A DNA stretch of 64,000 nucleotides from Gilliamella sp. Lep-s35 (GCF_009795845.1 NZ_WTEX01000004.1:80884-144883), one strand, 5' to 3'; positions 29,472-40,456 are shown, counted from the first letter of the stretch. A program made the numbers and translations. Notes: generated by a model from the sequence alone, not told the origin.

Positions 29472-30884
29472 ATGAAAAAGACAAAAATTGTTTGTACTAT
29501 TGGGCCAAAATCTGAACCAAAAGAAATGTTAGCAAAATTATTAAATGCAGGCATGAATGTTATGCGTTTAAATTTTTCTCATGGCGATTATGAAGAACAT
29601 GGCAACCGTATTAAAAACTTACGTGAAGTGATGCAAGAAACAGGTTTAAAAGCTGCTATTATGCTAGATACAAAAGGACCTGAAATTCGTACCATAAAGT
29701 TAGAAGGTGGTAATGATGTATCACTTGTAGCAGGTCAAACATTTACCTTTACCACAGACAAAACCGTTGTTGGAAATGCCCAACGGGTAGCTGTAACTTA
29801 TGATGGCTTTGCACATGACCTTAAACCTGGTAATCGTGTACTTGTCGATGATGGTTTAATTGCAATGGATGTTAAAGAAATCAAAGGTAATGAAGTTATC
29901 TGTACGGTTTTAAATAATGGTGATCTTGGTGAAAACAAAGGTATTAATTTACCGGGTGTTTCAATTAAGTTACCTGCACTTGCAGAAAAAGACAAAAATG
30001 ACCTTATTTTTGGTTGTGAACAAGGTGTTGACTTTATTGCTGCATCATTTATTCGTAAACGTTCTGATGTTGAAGATATTCGTACTCATTTAAAAGCTCA
30101 CGGTGGAGAAGACATTAAAATCATTTCTAAAATCGAAAATCAAGAAGGTTTAGATAACTTTGATGAAATTCTTGAAGCTTCTGACGGTATAATGGTTGCT
30201 CGTGGTGATTTAGGTGTTGAAATTGCAGTTGAAGAAGTTATTTTTGCTCAAAAAATGATGATCAAAAAATGTAATAAAGCTTCAAAACCAGTTATTACCG
30301 CAACACAAATGCTTGATTCAATGATTAAAAATCCACGCCCTACTCGTGCTGAAGCCGGTGATGTGGCTAACGCTATTATTGACGGAACAGATGCTGTTAT
30401 GCTTTCAGGCGAAAGTGCTAAAGGTAAATATCCGCTTGAAACAGTCAATGTCATGGCAACTATCTGTAAACGCACAGACAAAACAATTCCTGCTTCGTTA
30501 GAATTAACATCAAAAGATGAAAAATTAAGTATAACCTCAGCAGTTTGTTGTGGTGCTGTAGAAATCGCAGAACGTTTAAATGCACCGTTAATTGTGGTTG
30601 CAACTCGCAGTGGTAAATCTGCTCGTGAAGTCCGTCATTACTTCCCAAGAGCTCGTATTTTAGCACTTTCATCAAGTCAAAAAACAGTTAATCAATTAGC
30701 TGTAACTAAAGGTGTAGAACCAATTTTAATTGATTCAATTAACTCAACTGATGATTTTTACCGTTTAGGTAAAGAGATGGCTGTAAAAGTATGTGGTTTA
30801 CAGCAAGGTGAAATTATTGTGATGGTGTCTGGTGCATTGGTACCAAGTGGAACAACTAACACAACATCGGTTCATCGTATTTAA
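29472..30884 (+). CDS. pykF: pyruvate kinase I
   Basis: Converts phosphoenolpyruvate and ADP to pyruvate and ATP, the last glycolytic step. The 470-residue product (E. coli 470) starts [16 protein letters not shown] and contains [26 protein letters not shown], the catalytic lysine region [26 protein letters not shown] and [18 protein letters not shown]. The C-terminal allosteric domain ends [19 protein letters not shown]. It matches the PykF branch (fructose-1,6-bisphosphate activated in E. coli) rather than PykA. The leader holds a terminator. Confidence 0.97.
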   Translation: MKKTKIVCTIGPKSEPKEMLAKLLNAGMNVMRLNFSHGDYEEHGNRIKNLREVMQETGLKAAIMLDTKGPEIRTIKLEGGNDVSLVAGQTFTFTTDKTVVGNAQRVAVTYDGFAHDLKPGNRVLVDDGLIAMDVKEIKGNEVICTVLNNGDLGENKGINLPGVSIKLPALAEKDKNDLIFGCEQGVDFIAASFIRKRSDVEDIRTHLKAHGGEDIKIISKIENQEGLDNFDEILEASDGIMVARGDLGVEIAVEEVIFAQKMMIKKCNKASKPVITATQMLDSMIKNPRPTRAEAGDVANAIIDGTDAVMLSGESAKGKYPLETVNVMATICKRTDKTIPASLELTSKDEKLSITSAVCCGAVEIAERLNAPLIVVATRSGKSAREVRHYFPRARILALSSSQKTVNQLAVTKGVEPILIDSINSTDDFYRLGKEMAVKVCGLQQGEIIVMVSGALVPSGTTNTTSVHRI

Positions 30885-30912
30885 CGTTAAATTTTCTTTA
30901 TATAAAATAAAA

Positions 30913-30940
30913 AAAGCTAGCGACCTGCTAGCTTTTTTAT
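30913..30940 (+). terminator. terminator after pykF
   Basis: AAAGCTAGC (30913-30921) pairs with GCTAGCTTT (30927-30935), then more T. Confidence 0.8.
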
Positions 30941-30991
30941 TTACATAAGTTATTCTGTATGAAATATTATTGATAGAGTTAACACACGACC

Positions 30992-33049
30992 ATGATTGAA
31001 GAAAAAGTATATTTACCTAAAGAACTTAGCTGGTTATCTTTCAATCAGCGAGTTTTACAAGAAGCTGCCGATAAAAGCAATCCGCTTATCGAGCGAATAC
31101 ATTTTCTGGGTATATACTCAAGTAACCTTGATGAATTTTATAAAGTCCAGTTTGCCAACTTAAAAAAATATGTACTTATAGAACAAGAACAAGTTCATTC
31201 TTCATCTAATGCTAAAAATTTATTACGACAAGTAAATCAAAAAGTTATCCAATTAGAACTGCAATTTGATCAGCTTTATAATGAATTATTATTAGAAATG
31301 GCTAGGAATCAAATATTCCTGATTAATGAAAGACAACTTTCATCGTATCAAGAGAATTGGATAAAAAATTATTATAAACAAAATCTTAGACAATATATCA
31401 CGCCTATTTTGCTTGATAGTCATACCGAGCTTATTCAATTTTTAAAAGATGATCATGCCTATTTAGCGGTAGAAATTATTTGTCAGGATAACATCAGTTA
31501 TGCACTTCTTGAACTACCAACCGATAATATCCCTCGTTTTGTATTATTACCGTCAGAAGTATCAACTAAAAATAAGTCTATTATTTTCCTAGATAACATA
31601 TTACGATACTGTTTATCAGACATTTTTAAAGAGTTTTTTGATGCTAAAGAATTAAATGCTTATTCAATTAATATCAATAGAGATGCGGAATACGAATTAA
31701 ATACTGAGTTAGATAGCTTACTTGAACTCATGTCTCAAGGTTTAAAACAACGCTTAACAGCACAGCCCGTACGTTTTACTTATCAAAAAGATATGCCCAA
31801 AGCTTTATTTGAATTATTGATCAATAAATTACGATTAACCGAACAAGATGCAATGCCTGGAGGGCGTTATCCTAATTTTAAAGATCTTGTCAGATTTCCT
31901 GATTTTGGACAAAAAAGCCTATTAAATAAAAAAATCCCAAGCCTAAGTTATAATCGATTTAAACAGTTTCGTAATGCATTTGATGCAATTAAAGATAGAG
32001 ATGTATTGCTCTATTACCCTTACTACTCTTTTGGTCATGTTCTAGAAATTATGCGGCAAGCCTCGTTTGATCCCTCTGTTACTCATATTCGAATGAACAT
32101 TTATCGAGTAGCCAAAGACTCACGCTTTATCCATGCTGCAATTAATGCCGCTAATAATGGTAAAAAAGTGACCGTAGTGGTTGAACTACAAGCCCGATTT
32201 GACGAAGAAGCAAATATAAAATGGGCTAAACGATTAATTAGTAGTGGAATTAAAGTTATCTATTCACAACCAAAGCTCAAAATTCACGCTAAATTATTTT
32301 TGATTGATCGTAAAGAAAACGACGAAATTGTTCGTTATGCTCATATTGGTTCAGGTAACTTTAACGAAAGAACCGCCCGAATTTATACTGATTTTTCACT
32401 GTTAACAGCTGATCCTGCAATTACTGAAGAAGTTAAAAAAGTTTTTAATTTTATCGAAAATCCATTTAAACCGGTAACTTTCAACCATTTACTTGTTTCA
32501 CCACAAAATACACGATTACGCTTTAATGAATTTATTGAACGAGAAATAAATAACGCCAAAGCAGGTAAAAAATCAGGAATTTATCTAAAACTAAATGCCA
32601 TTACCGATAAAGAAATGATCGATGAGCTTTATCGTGCATCGTGTGCTGGTGTAAAAATTAGAATGGTTGTACGGGGAACTTGTGTATTAGTACCACAAAT
32701 CCCCAATTTGAGTGAGAATATTTATGTAACCAGTATTGTGGATCAATTTTTAGAACATGCTCGTGTTTATATTTTTGAAAACGATGGCAAAAAAGATACC
32801 TATATCTCTTCTGCCGATTGGATGCCTCGTAATATAGATAATCGTATTGAAGTGGGCGTAAAGATTTTTGATCCAATAATAAAATCAACAATTCATAATA
32901 TTTTTGATATACAGTGCAATGATAACGTAAAAGCCCGCATCATTGATAAAGATGCAACAAATAATTATGTACAAAGAGGCAATAAGAAAAAAACTAGAGC
33001 TCAATATGCTATTTATGATTATTTGAAACAGATAGAATCATTTGAATAA
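30992..33049 (+). CDS. ppk: polyphosphate kinase 1
   Basis: Makes inorganic polyphosphate from ATP at the membrane. 685 residues. Starts [19 protein letters not shown]; the phospholipase-D-like catalytic domains contain [11 protein letters not shown] and [20 protein letters not shown] with the autophosphorylated His, and [15 protein letters not shown] near the C-terminus. It is followed by ppx after 11 bp; the two form the classic operon for building and degrading polyphosphate. Confidence 0.97.
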   Translation: MIEEKVYLPKELSWLSFNQRVLQEAADKSNPLIERIHFLGIYSSNLDEFYKVQFANLKKYVLIEQEQVHSSSNAKNLLRQVNQKVIQLELQFDQLYNELLLEMARNQIFLINERQLSSYQENWIKNYYKQNLRQYITPILLDSHTELIQFLKDDHAYLAVEIICQDNISYALLELPTDNIPRFVLLPSEVSTKNKSIIFLDNILRYCLSDIFKEFFDAKELNAYSININRDAEYELNTELDSLLELMSQGLKQRLTAQPVRFTYQKDMPKALFELLINKLRLTEQDAMPGGRYPNFKDLVRFPDFGQKSLLNKKIPSLSYNRFKQFRNAFDAIKDRDVLLYYPYYSFGHVLEIMRQASFDPSVTHIRMNIYRVAKDSRFIHAAINAANNGKKVTVVVELQARFDEEANIKWAKRLISSGIKVIYSQPKLKIHAKLFLIDRKENDEIVRYAHIGSGNFNERTARIYTDFSLLTADPAITEEVKKVFNFIENPFKPVTFNHLLVSPQNTRLRFNEFIEREINNAKAGKKSGIYLKLNAITDKEMIDELYRASCAGVKIRMVVRGTCVLVPQIPNLSENIYVTSIVDQFLEHARVYIFENDGKKDTYISSADWMPRNIDNRIEVGVKIFDPIIKSTIHNIFDIQCNDNVKARIIDKDATNNYVQRGNKKKTRAQYAIYDYLKQIESFE

Positions 33050-33060
33050 GGATTTTTAAA

Positions 33061-34590
33061 ATGAAAAAATTCAATGAATATGCGGTAGTCGATCTTGGTT
33101 CAAATAGCTTTCATATGGTAATTGCCCGTTTTATTAATGGTGCGATACAGGTAATTTATAAAAATAAAAAAAATATACATCTCGCGACAGGGCTTAATGC
33201 TAATAATGAACTAAGTGAATCAAGCATAATGCGAGGAGCACAGTGTCTTGCGCTATTTGCTGAGCGACTAAATGGATTTCCTCCAGAACATGTTCGAGTT
33301 GTTGCAACTCATACATTACGAGTAGCAAAAAATAAGCATAAATTTTTAATGGCTGCAGCTAACGTATTTCCTTTCCCCATTGAAATTATTTCAGGTCAAG
33401 AAGAAGCGCGTCTTGTTTATTTAGGTACAATGACAGCTGAATCAACGTCTTCAACTGATACAAAATTCGTAATTGATATTGGCGGAGGATCGACTGAAAT
33501 TGCAATAGGAAAAGGAAATGATTTAAAACCGTTGATCGCTGCTAGCCGCCCCATGGGGTGTGTCACTTATGCAAAACGTTTTTTTCATGACCAAAAAATT
33601 AATGCGGCTTCTTTTCAACAAGCAAAACTTGCAGCAGAGCAACAAATTGAAAGCATTGTTAATACCATAAAAAACTTAAATATCACTGTCGCATTTGGTA
33701 CATCAGGAACCATAAAATCGATTTATCAAATATTATTAGATCTTGGTGTCTGTGTCTATGATGGCATTATTACGCCTAAAAGGCTCGATGATTTAATTGG
33801 TTATATTTTAGAATTTGAATCCTTTCACGATATTAACTACCCTTCACTGTCCCAAGAAAGGAAAAATGTCTTTGTTAGTGGGCTAGCTATATTTAGTGGT
33901 ATTTTTAATGCATTGGGATTAAAAACCTTACAATTTAGCCCATGCGCATTACGAGAAGGTGTATTTTATGAATTAATTGGCGGTCCTAATTGCCAAGATA
34001 TTAGACAAAACACGGCACAATCGCTTTCAGAACATTACAACATAGATCAACGCCATGCAAAACAAGTTGTTAAAACTGCAAAATATTTTTTCTCACAATG
34101 GCAACAACAAGCGTCAATTACCATTCCCCCCAATACTGAATCTATTTTATATTGGGCTGCCCTGTTACATGAAGTGGGGTTAACGATTAACTTTTCTTCA
34201 ATTCATAAGCATTCAAGTTATATTTTAAAAAATAGTAATCTACCGGGATTCAATGAAGAACAACAATTATTGCTATCAACTCTTGTTCGTTATCATCGGA
34301 AATCGATTAATATTGATGCTATACCTTATTTTAGCTTGTTTGAACACAAACATATCATATCATTAATACAAATTTTAAGATTATCTATACTAATAAATAA
34401 CCAAAGGAATCCCGAAATTGATTTGCAGGCATTTCAATTAAAATTATTAAACAATAAACTCACTAAAATCACCTTAGAAATTAATCAAGAATTTGTTGAA
34501 AATAATAAATTGATATTGCTTGATTTAGAACAAGAAAAAAAATATTGGAAAGCAATTAATGATTGGAAACTATCAATTGCCATTAGTTAA
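33061..34590 (+). CDS. ppx: exopolyphosphatase
   Basis: Removes terminal phosphates from polyphosphate. 509 residues of the sugar-kinase/Hsp70-like Ppx/GppA superfamily: VVDLGSNSFHMVIARF, the catalytic Glu region GQEEARLVYLG, DIGGGSTEIAIG, FGTSGTIKSI, and a C-terminal HD-like helical domain with LLHEVGLTINFSSIHKHS. Close linkage to ppk favours Ppx over the ppGpp-related GppA. AAGGA lies just upstream of the ATG. Confidence 0.94.
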   Translation: MKKFNEYAVVDLGSNSFHMVIARFINGAIQVIYKNKKNIHLATGLNANNELSESSIMRGAQCLALFAERLNGFPPEHVRVVATHTLRVAKNKHKFLMAAANVFPFPIEIISGQEEARLVYLGTMTAESTSSTDTKFVIDIGGGSTEIAIGKGNDLKPLIAASRPMGCVTYAKRFFHDQKINAASFQQAKLAAEQQIESIVNTIKNLNITVAFGTSGTIKSIYQILLDLGVCVYDGIITPKRLDDLIGYILEFESFHDINYPSLSQERKNVFVSGLAIFSGIFNALGLKTLQFSPCALREGVFYELIGGPNCQDIRQNTAQSLSEHYNIDQRHAKQVVKTAKYFFSQWQQQASITIPPNTESILYWAALLHEVGLTINFSSIHKHSSYILKNSNLPGFNEEQQLLLSTLVRYHRKSINIDAIPYFSLFEHKHIISLIQILRLSILINNQRNPEIDLQAFQLKLLNNKLTKITLEINQEFVENNKLILLDLEQEKKYWKAINDWKLSIAIS

Positions 34591-34621
34591 TTTGCCATAC
34601 AATTTATTCTATATATAAAAA

Positions 34622-34640
34622 TACCGCCAAATTGGCGGTA
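34622..34640. terminator. terminator between converging ppx and transporter genes
   Basis: TACCGCC (34622-34628), loop AAATT, GGCGGTA (34634-34640). On the minus strand a run of five T follows, so it best serves the transporter gene; it can also slow ppx transcripts. Confidence 0.7.
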
Positions 34641-34676
34641 TAAACAATAATTAAAAATATCATTATCTGCTTGTTA

Positions 34677-36137
34677 TTAACCAAGACCAATAATCTTCCA
34701 CCATAAAATACCAATAGTAAATACAATAATTAGATTAACAACACTACAAATAAATCCAACTTTCCACCATGTTTTTACGGGAACAAATCCTTCAGCAAAT
34801 AATAATGGGTTTCTTGCATTAGCAAATTGAGTAATAGAACCAAAATAATTAGTACAAATGACTAATGCAAAAATGGCGATTAGTTGTGGTACACCTAGTG
34901 TGATAGCGACAGATAAAAATACTGGAAATAGAGCTGCAATATGGGCATTTCCGCTAGCAAAGAAGTAATGTAAATAGACATAAGCAACAGATAAAACAAT
35001 TATTACAAATACCCAGCTACTTTCGCCTAAGTATCCTTGTACTGCACCACCTATAGTGTCACCTAGCCATTTGGTTACCCCAAGTTTATTTACTTGCCCA
35101 GCCATCATAAGTAGCGCAGCAAACCATATTAATGTGTCCCAAGCGGCTTTTTCACCTTTTATATCATCCCAGCTTAATACACCCGTTAAGATCAAAATAG
35201 TCAAACCAATAAACGCTGTAGTTGTTGAATCAATACCAACATTTTTACCAAAAATCCAAAGTACTAATAATAGGATAACAGTACCTGCCATAATAATTTC
35301 TTTAGCGGTTACAGCTCCCATTTTTTTTAATTCTTCTGCTGCTAATTTAGGAGCTTCTGGCGTTTTTTTAAGTTCTGGGTTAGTTAAAAAATAAATAACT
35401 AAAGGAATCACAATAAATGAAACTAAGCATGGTACTATGGCAGCAACAAACCATTGCCCCCACCCTAATGTAATACCTAATGATGTTGTAACTAGCTTAG
35501 CGGCTAATAAATTACCTGTAAATGCCGTTAAAAACATTGCCGAAGTAATATCATTCACATGACTAATTGTTAGCATTAAAAAAGTGCCAATTCGGTTTCG
35601 TGATTCATCTTTAGGGTTTGAATTAAAATTAATAGCTAATGCTTCGGCTATTGGATAAATAACCCCACCAGCACGCGCTGTAGTACTCGGAATAGCTGGA
35701 GCTAGCGCGATATCAGTTACCGATAAACCATAAGCAAGTCCTAATGTATTTTTTCCTAAAATCTTAACAAGATAATAAGCAATGCGTTTACTTAGTCCTG
35801 TTTTTATAAACCCCCTGGCAATCATAAAAGCAATAACAATCAACCAAATAAGGCTACTATTTAATTCGCTTAAGGCGATTTTAATAGCTGCCGCATTTGT
35901 ATCTGCACCAGATGGCCTTAATACAGCAAAAACGGTAATTGCCAATAAGCCAATAGCTCCAATAGGCATTATTTCGGCCACAATGCAGGCAATAGTAGCT
36001 ACAAAAATAATACTGGTTTGCCAACCTTGTTGGCTGATACCTTCAGGAGGAGTCACATATAACCAAAGTACGGCAGAAATTGCCGCAATAATGATGAGCG
36101 GTAGCCATTTTACTGGCGGTTTTTTTACTACGTTCAT
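34677..36137 (-). CDS. DASS-family anion (dicarboxylate/tricarboxylate) transporter
   Basis: A 486-residue inner-membrane protein with about 12 hydrophobic segments, matching the DASS group that includes CitT, TtdT and the plant 2-oxoglutarate/malate translocator. Signatures: PAIPSTTARAGGVIYPIA (first SNT-like substrate/ion loop), HVNDITSAMFLTAFTGN, and the second half's YFFASGNAHIAALFP and GSITQFANARNPLLF. Some DASS members exchange dicarboxylates such as succinate for an incoming one. Downstream of the fumarate-reductase-type gene and apbE on the same strand, so fumarate/malate uptake with succinate export is a reasonable proposal, not proven. Confidence 0.85.
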   Translation of the reverse strand: MNVVKKPPVKWLPLIIIAAISAVLWLYVTPPEGISQQGWQTSIIFVATIACIVAEIMPIGAIGLLAITVFAVLRPSGADTNAAAIKIALSELNSSLIWLIVIAFMIARGFIKTGLSKRIAYYLVKILGKNTLGLAYGLSVTDIALAPAIPSTTARAGGVIYPIAEALAINFNSNPKDESRNRIGTFLMLTISHVNDITSAMFLTAFTGNLLAAKLVTTSLGITLGWGQWFVAAIVPCLVSFIVIPLVIYFLTNPELKKTPEAPKLAAEELKKMGAVTAKEIIMAGTVILLLVLWIFGKNVGIDSTTTAFIGLTILILTGVLSWDDIKGEKAAWDTLIWFAALLMMAGQVNKLGVTKWLGDTIGGAVQGYLGESSWVFVIIVLSVAYVYLHYFFASGNAHIAALFPVFLSVAITLGVPQLIAIFALVICTNYFGSITQFANARNPLLFAEGFVPVKTWWKVGFICSVVNLIIVFTIGILWWKIIGLG

Positions 36138-36312
36138 AGTATTTTCCTTTTGAATTTAAATATTTTTAATAAGTTAAGATTTAATTCTATTTTTTATTTG
36201 ATTATTTATTAAGTTTATTATTTTAAGAAAAATAAAAACCTAATAGAATCAATAGCTTTTCTAACCATTTTTATTTAGAATTGCTTGTCTTTTAATTAAA
36301 ATACATCAAAAT

Positions 36313-36362
36313 AAACCTCAAAAAACTTCAATAAAATCAATACGTTTCCTGACGGCTTTTTG
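36313..36362 (+). repeat. motif shared with the CRISPR-leader region at 47.6 kb
   Basis: AACCTCAAAAAA, then the 18-mer AATAAAATCAATACGTTT, then TGAC and GCTTTTTG. The same blocks recur in order and orientation at 47588-47653. The 18-mer contains a near-match to the IHF consensus (ATCAA-N4-TT). It lies in the 240-bp gap between apbE and the transporter; no gene is present there. Confidence 0.4.
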
Positions 36363-36377
36363 TTGCTATATTTATGT

Positions 36378-37358
36378 TTAATTTAGTTTTATTGTGTATT
36401 GTTTATCACTTTTTTGAAAAATAAAATTATTAGGATTTACCAATGCTATTGTTTTATTTTTTAACAAAAATATGGCTGATAAATTTGGATGCTTTTGCAA
36501 ATATTCCTTACTTTTATCAAGTCCCCATCCATAAAAAACCGTAGAATAAATATCACCTTCTAAAGAAGAATCTGAAATTACAGTCACGCTTTCTAATTCA
36601 TTATCTAATGGATAGCCTGTTTGTGGATCGAATATGTGATGATAAAGATGACCATTTTGTATAAAAAATCGCTCATAAATTCCTGATGTGACAACCGACT
36701 TATTTATAACTTTAATTACACCTGATAACTTATCATCCGTTGAAAATGGTTTTCGAAGCCCAATATGCCAATAGCCGTTATCATCTGTTAAAGATGACCC
36801 CAACGCAAATACATTACCACCTAAATTAATGATCCCTTTGTAAACTTGATATTGAAGTAAAATCGATTTGATGACATCAGCAATATATCCTTTAGCAATT
36901 GCACCTAAGTCAATTTCCATTCCTGTTTTTTTTAAAAAAACAGTATGTTTATTTGCATCAAGTTCAATATTTTTAGGATCTGTTAATAAAAGTTGTTGTT
37001 TAATTAATTTTACAGAAGGAACTTGATCGCCTTGGAAGCCAATTTTCCAAAGTTTAACTAAAGGACCAATAGCTAAATTAAAACAACTATTAAAGTGTAA
37101 ACTTATTTTTTGAGCTTGTTCAATCAAAGAAAAAACAGGTCGACTTACTGTAACAGGATGTTGTCCAGCAGCTAAATTAATTGACATAACTTCAGATAGC
37201 GATCTGTTAACTGTTAGTTTGTCCTCAAGTATTTTTATAGTCTCAAAAACAGTTTTTACTGCGGTTTCATTAGGCTCTAAAAGCATTAATGAAACCGTTG
37301 TTCCCATTAAATGTTGAGTATATTCATAGTTTGCATTTACCATGCTAAACAAGCTCAA
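36378..37358 (-). CDS. apbE: FAD:protein FMN transferase
   Basis: ApbE attaches FMN covalently through phosphoester bond to a Thr in target flavoproteins. The 326-residue protein has MGTTVSLMLLEP at the front, EDKLTVNRSLSEVMSINLAA, the core DLGAIAKGYIADVI, NLGGNVFALGSS and VVTSGIYERFF, then YHHIFDPQTGYPLDNELESV with Mg/FAD-binding residues. No clear lipobox is seen, so it may act in the cytosol. It follows the flavoprotein gene by 14 bp, and that neighbour carries a matching flavinylation motif, making it the obvious substrate. Confidence 0.92.
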   Translation of the reverse strand: MSLFSMVNANYEYTQHLMGTTVSLMLLEPNETAVKTVFETIKILEDKLTVNRSLSEVMSINLAAGQHPVTVSRPVFSLIEQAQKISLHFNSCFNLAIGPLVKLWKIGFQGDQVPSVKLIKQQLLLTDPKNIELDANKHTVFLKKTGMEIDLGAIAKGYIADVIKSILLQYQVYKGIINLGGNVFALGSSLTDDNGYWHIGLRKPFSTDDKLSGVIKVINKSVVTSGIYERFFIQNGHLYHHIFDPQTGYPLDNELESVTVISDSSLEGDIYSTVFYGWGLDKSKEYLQKHPNLSAIFLLKNKTIALVNPNNFIFQKSDKQYTIKLN

Positions 37359-37372
37359 AGAGTTATCACAAA

Positions 37373-40162
37373 TTAATGTTTAATATAATCAGCCGCCTTT
37401 TTACCTGCTTGCGTACCAAATATAATGATATCGGCAACAGCATTACCACCAATACGATTAGCACCATGTACACCGCCCACAACTTCACCAGCTGCAAATA
37501 CACCTTGGATTATCTGTTTATCAGCATCTAATACTTGTGTTTGAGTGTTAATTGTTACCCCTCCCATTGTATGATGGACACCTGGTGCAATTTTTATTGC
37601 ATAAAAAGGTCCTTTTTGAATTGGATGACGCATACCAGTAGTTCGCCCAAAGTCTTCATCGTGTTTAGCTGTCACAAATTGATTGTAGCGTTCAACCGTT
37701 TTCGCTAATGTTTTACTATCAATCGATAGTTTTTGGGCTAATTCCTCAAGCGTATTTGCTTGGCTTACAAGTTCGTTTGAAACATATTCCTCAACAGATC
37801 TATTTTCATCTCTAACTTGTTGATCAAATAGGATATAAGCATAATGTTCAGGTAATTTGATAATTTCAGCTGAAACATTGTCTCTTGTATCAAGTTCATT
37901 AACAAAACGTTGACCTTTTTGCGATACCAATATTGCACCACCACCACGAATAGATTCAGAAATTAAATATGATGTTGTTTGTTCAACTGTTGGATGAATT
38001 TGTATTTCACCCATATCAACAGTTCCTGCGCCTAATTTCTCTAATAACATAATACCAGAACCGGTTGCCCCTTTATGATTGGTAGTGACAAATCCTTTAA
38101 GATCAGGGCGATATTTTTCAACCATTGTAGTATTAGCACTAAATCCGCCTGTTGCAATAATAACGGCTTTGGTTTTTATTAAATGAGTTGAACCATCCTC
38201 TTCTGAAACTTTAACACCAATAACTTTATGGTTTTCGGTTACAATTTCAGTAACAGCAGTATCAAGCATAACTTCAATATTACGTTTATTAATATTTTTA
38301 ACTAAACCACTAATTAAAAAACCACCAACAGCAGCACCACTTTCAGGACGATGAGTTCGATCAATGCTCATTCCCCCCGTTGTGGTAATACCACTTAATT
38401 CAATACCGTTATCATCTAACCAATTAATTGCATTTGGCGCATTTTCAACAAAATAACGCAATAACTCGGGATTATTTTTATTTTTTCCCCCAGCCATTGT
38501 TTCTTTATAAAAGAGCTCTTTATTGTCTACAATACCTTTTAGCTTTTGGAATTTGGTTTCTGCAGCATTCATACCTGCCGAGGCTTTATTAGTATTACCA
38601 CCAATCACAGACATTTGCTCGATAATAATGACATTTGCACCAAGATCATGTGCTTGAATCGCCGCAGAAAGCCCTGCTCCGCCACTACCAACAACCACAA
38701 CATCAAAAGCGCGATCATTAGGATCACCACCTTCGGCAATAATTGCTTCTTTATTAGATTTTGCCATCGCTTTAGTTACAGCTTTTTTAAATGCCTCACA
38801 TTGTGTCGTTGCGCCAGAAATAGCATCAACATGTGGACTGTTAGAGTCAATAATTCGATGCTTAATTTCAGTAAAATTATTTAATACTTCGCTATCAAAG
38901 TTGTTAGCATTAACGAGTTGTATATCTTTGATAAAATCATTTCCTAATTCAACATTAATCAAAAATTCATAAGATTCATCATTAACTTTTTCTTGATAAT
39001 TGCCTGGTTTGAATTTTTTAACATTAAGGTTCACATCCCGAATCAAACTTTCAACAAGCGAAAAATGCCATAAAGGTTCAGGAATATTTAGTTCTTCACG
39101 CTTATCACTATTGATAAAAAGTTCAAGCTTCTCACCTTTTTCAATACGGTCAATCCAATCAGGATAAGCAATACAAGCGCGACCAACCGCAACTAAATCA
39201 TAGCCATTATTAATAGCATCTTCTACATCACTTTGATTAACAACATTTCCGACACCAACAACAGGGATTTTCGCTAATGTTTCAGATCGCATTGCCACAT
39301 ATTTTTTAATTAATGGCGTTGGATCTTGTGTATCAACAATGGATGGCCTAAGTGTTGTTCCCATTGAAAAATGAATATAATCAAGCCCCTTTTCAGCCAA
39401 TTTTTCAAGCAAATACATAGAATCATCAAAACGAATTCCAGGCACTTCTAACTCTTCTGGTGAAAAACGATATCCAACAATAAATTCAGGAGTTGCATAT
39501 TGTTTAACCATGTTATGGGTAACATCTAAGATAGCAAGAGGGAACCTTGTACGATTATCACGATTTCCACCCCATTTATCATTTCGTTGATTTGAATTAG
39601 GAGAATAAAATTGTTGAATTAAATAAGTATTAGCTCCATGGATTTCTACCCCATCAAACCCTGCTTGAATGGCACGACGTACTGCTTGACCAAATTTGTC
39701 AATCATTTCGTCTACTTCTTCTGCCGTTAATGCAATTGGTGTAGGCGCATTTGGACGTGGGGCTGCAATCGCACTAGGCCCTACTGGTGATTGACCTCCA
39801 ATTAATTTTGGTTCAACCATTCTTCCACCATGATAAACTTGAATAATGGCTTTCGATCCTTTTTCTTTGATCACTTGAGCAATTTTAGCTAAGCCTTCAA
39901 TCTTATCATCACTATCTAAACCAATAGCACCAGGGAAAGCTAATCCTTTGTCGTCAACAAATCCACATTCAACAATAATAGTGCCGATTGTTCCTGATCT
40001 TGCTCGATAATATTCAATTAAATCATGCGTAACAGAACCATCATAAAAACCAGAACAAGTTGTCATTGGAGCCATCATAATACGGTTTTTTAGTTCAGCA
40101 CCATTAGGCAGTGTCAGCGATTTAAAAATATTTTCATTTTTCATTTTTATATACCTAATCAT
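37373..40162 (-). CDS. three-domain fumarate-reductase-type flavoprotein (OYE + FMN-bind + FAD domain)
   Basis: 929 residues in three modules. About 8-365: old-yellow-enzyme/NADH oxidase barrel (IMMAPMTTCSGF, GFDGVEIHGANTYLIQQF) that could take electrons from NADH. About 385-475: FMN-bind domain with the ApbE target motif DAISGATT (covalent FMN-Thr). About 485-929: flavocytochrome-c/fumarate-reductase FAD domain with VVVGSGGAGLSAAI, EIQIHPT, QKGQRFVNELDTRD and VHHTMGGV, which carry active-site residues of fumarate reductases. No signal peptide, so cytosolic. The layout matches the soluble NADH:fumarate reductase described in Klebsiella; related enzymes reduce urocanate or acrylate, so the substrate is inferred. 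ATG 40144 (MKNENIF) is an alternative start. Confidence 0.88.
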   Translation of the reverse strand: MIRYIKMKNENIFKSLTLPNGAELKNRIMMAPMTTCSGFYDGSVTHDLIEYYRARSGTIGTIIVECGFVDDKGLAFPGAIGLDSDDKIEGLAKIAQVIKEKGSKAIIQVYHGGRMVEPKLIGGQSPVGPSAIAAPRPNAPTPIALTAEEVDEMIDKFGQAVRRAIQAGFDGVEIHGANTYLIQQFYSPNSNQRNDKWGGNRDNRTRFPLAILDVTHNMVKQYATPEFIVGYRFSPEELEVPGIRFDDSMYLLEKLAEKGLDYIHFSMGTTLRPSIVDTQDPTPLIKKYVAMRSETLAKIPVVGVGNVVNQSDVEDAINNGYDLVAVGRACIAYPDWIDRIEKGEKLELFINSDKREELNIPEPLWHFSLVESLIRDVNLNVKKFKPGNYQEKVNDESYEFLINVELGNDFIKDIQLVNANNFDSEVLNNFTEIKHRIIDSNSPHVDAISGATTQCEAFKKAVTKAMAKSNKEAIIAEGGDPNDRAFDVVVVGSGGAGLSAAIQAHDLGANVIIIEQMSVIGGNTNKASAGMNAAETKFQKLKGIVDNKELFYKETMAGGKNKNNPELLRYFVENAPNAINWLDDNGIELSGITTTGGMSIDRTHRPESGAAVGGFLISGLVKNINKRNIEVMLDTAVTEIVTENHKVIGVKVSEEDGSTHLIKTKAVIIATGGFSANTTMVEKYRPDLKGFVTTNHKGATGSGIMLLEKLGAGTVDMGEIQIHPTVEQTTSYLISESIRGGGAILVSQKGQRFVNELDTRDNVSAEIIKLPEHYAYILFDQQVRDENRSVEEYVSNELVSQANTLEELAQKLSIDSKTLAKTVERYNQFVTAKHDEDFGRTTGMRHPIQKGPFYAIKIAPGVHHTMGGVTINTQTQVLDADKQIIQGVFAAGEVVGGVHGANRIGGNAVADIIIFGTQAGKKAADYIKH

Positions 40163-40456
40163 TATTATTTAACCTTAAAAGCTACTGATAATGATAACAT
40201 TAACAATAGTGATTCTCCAATTACATTAATTTCATTAATGCCTGTTTTGCTAATAGTAAATAGTGATTAGTATCATTTTTTCGACAAACTTTTTTTAGTT
40301 TTATTAGTTAATTAAAAAATTATTAATATAAATAAAGTAAAATTCTGTCAATTTTTGATGTTTTATTGTGCTTTAATTGTCAAATTCACAATTAAAAATC
40401 TAAAAAAAAACACTTTAACCTTTTCATTTAGTTATATATTTTTTGTAATTTTCATG
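40163..40456. other. AT-rich intergenic region between divergent units
   Basis: No gene. It must carry the leftward promoter of the flavoprotein unit. A short inverted repeat AATTGT (40375-40380) / ACAATT (40388-40393) with a 7-base centre is the only operator-like structure noticed. No FNR site (TTGAT-N4-ATCAA) was found by eye. Confidence 0.4.

Noticed and set aside
40375..40393. AATTGT-N7-ACAATT as a CRP or FNR operator for the fumarate-reductase-type unit
   Set aside because: It does not match the CRP (TGTGA-N6-TCACA) or FNR (TTGAT-N4-ATCAA) consensus well enough, and AT-rich sequence yields such palindromes often.
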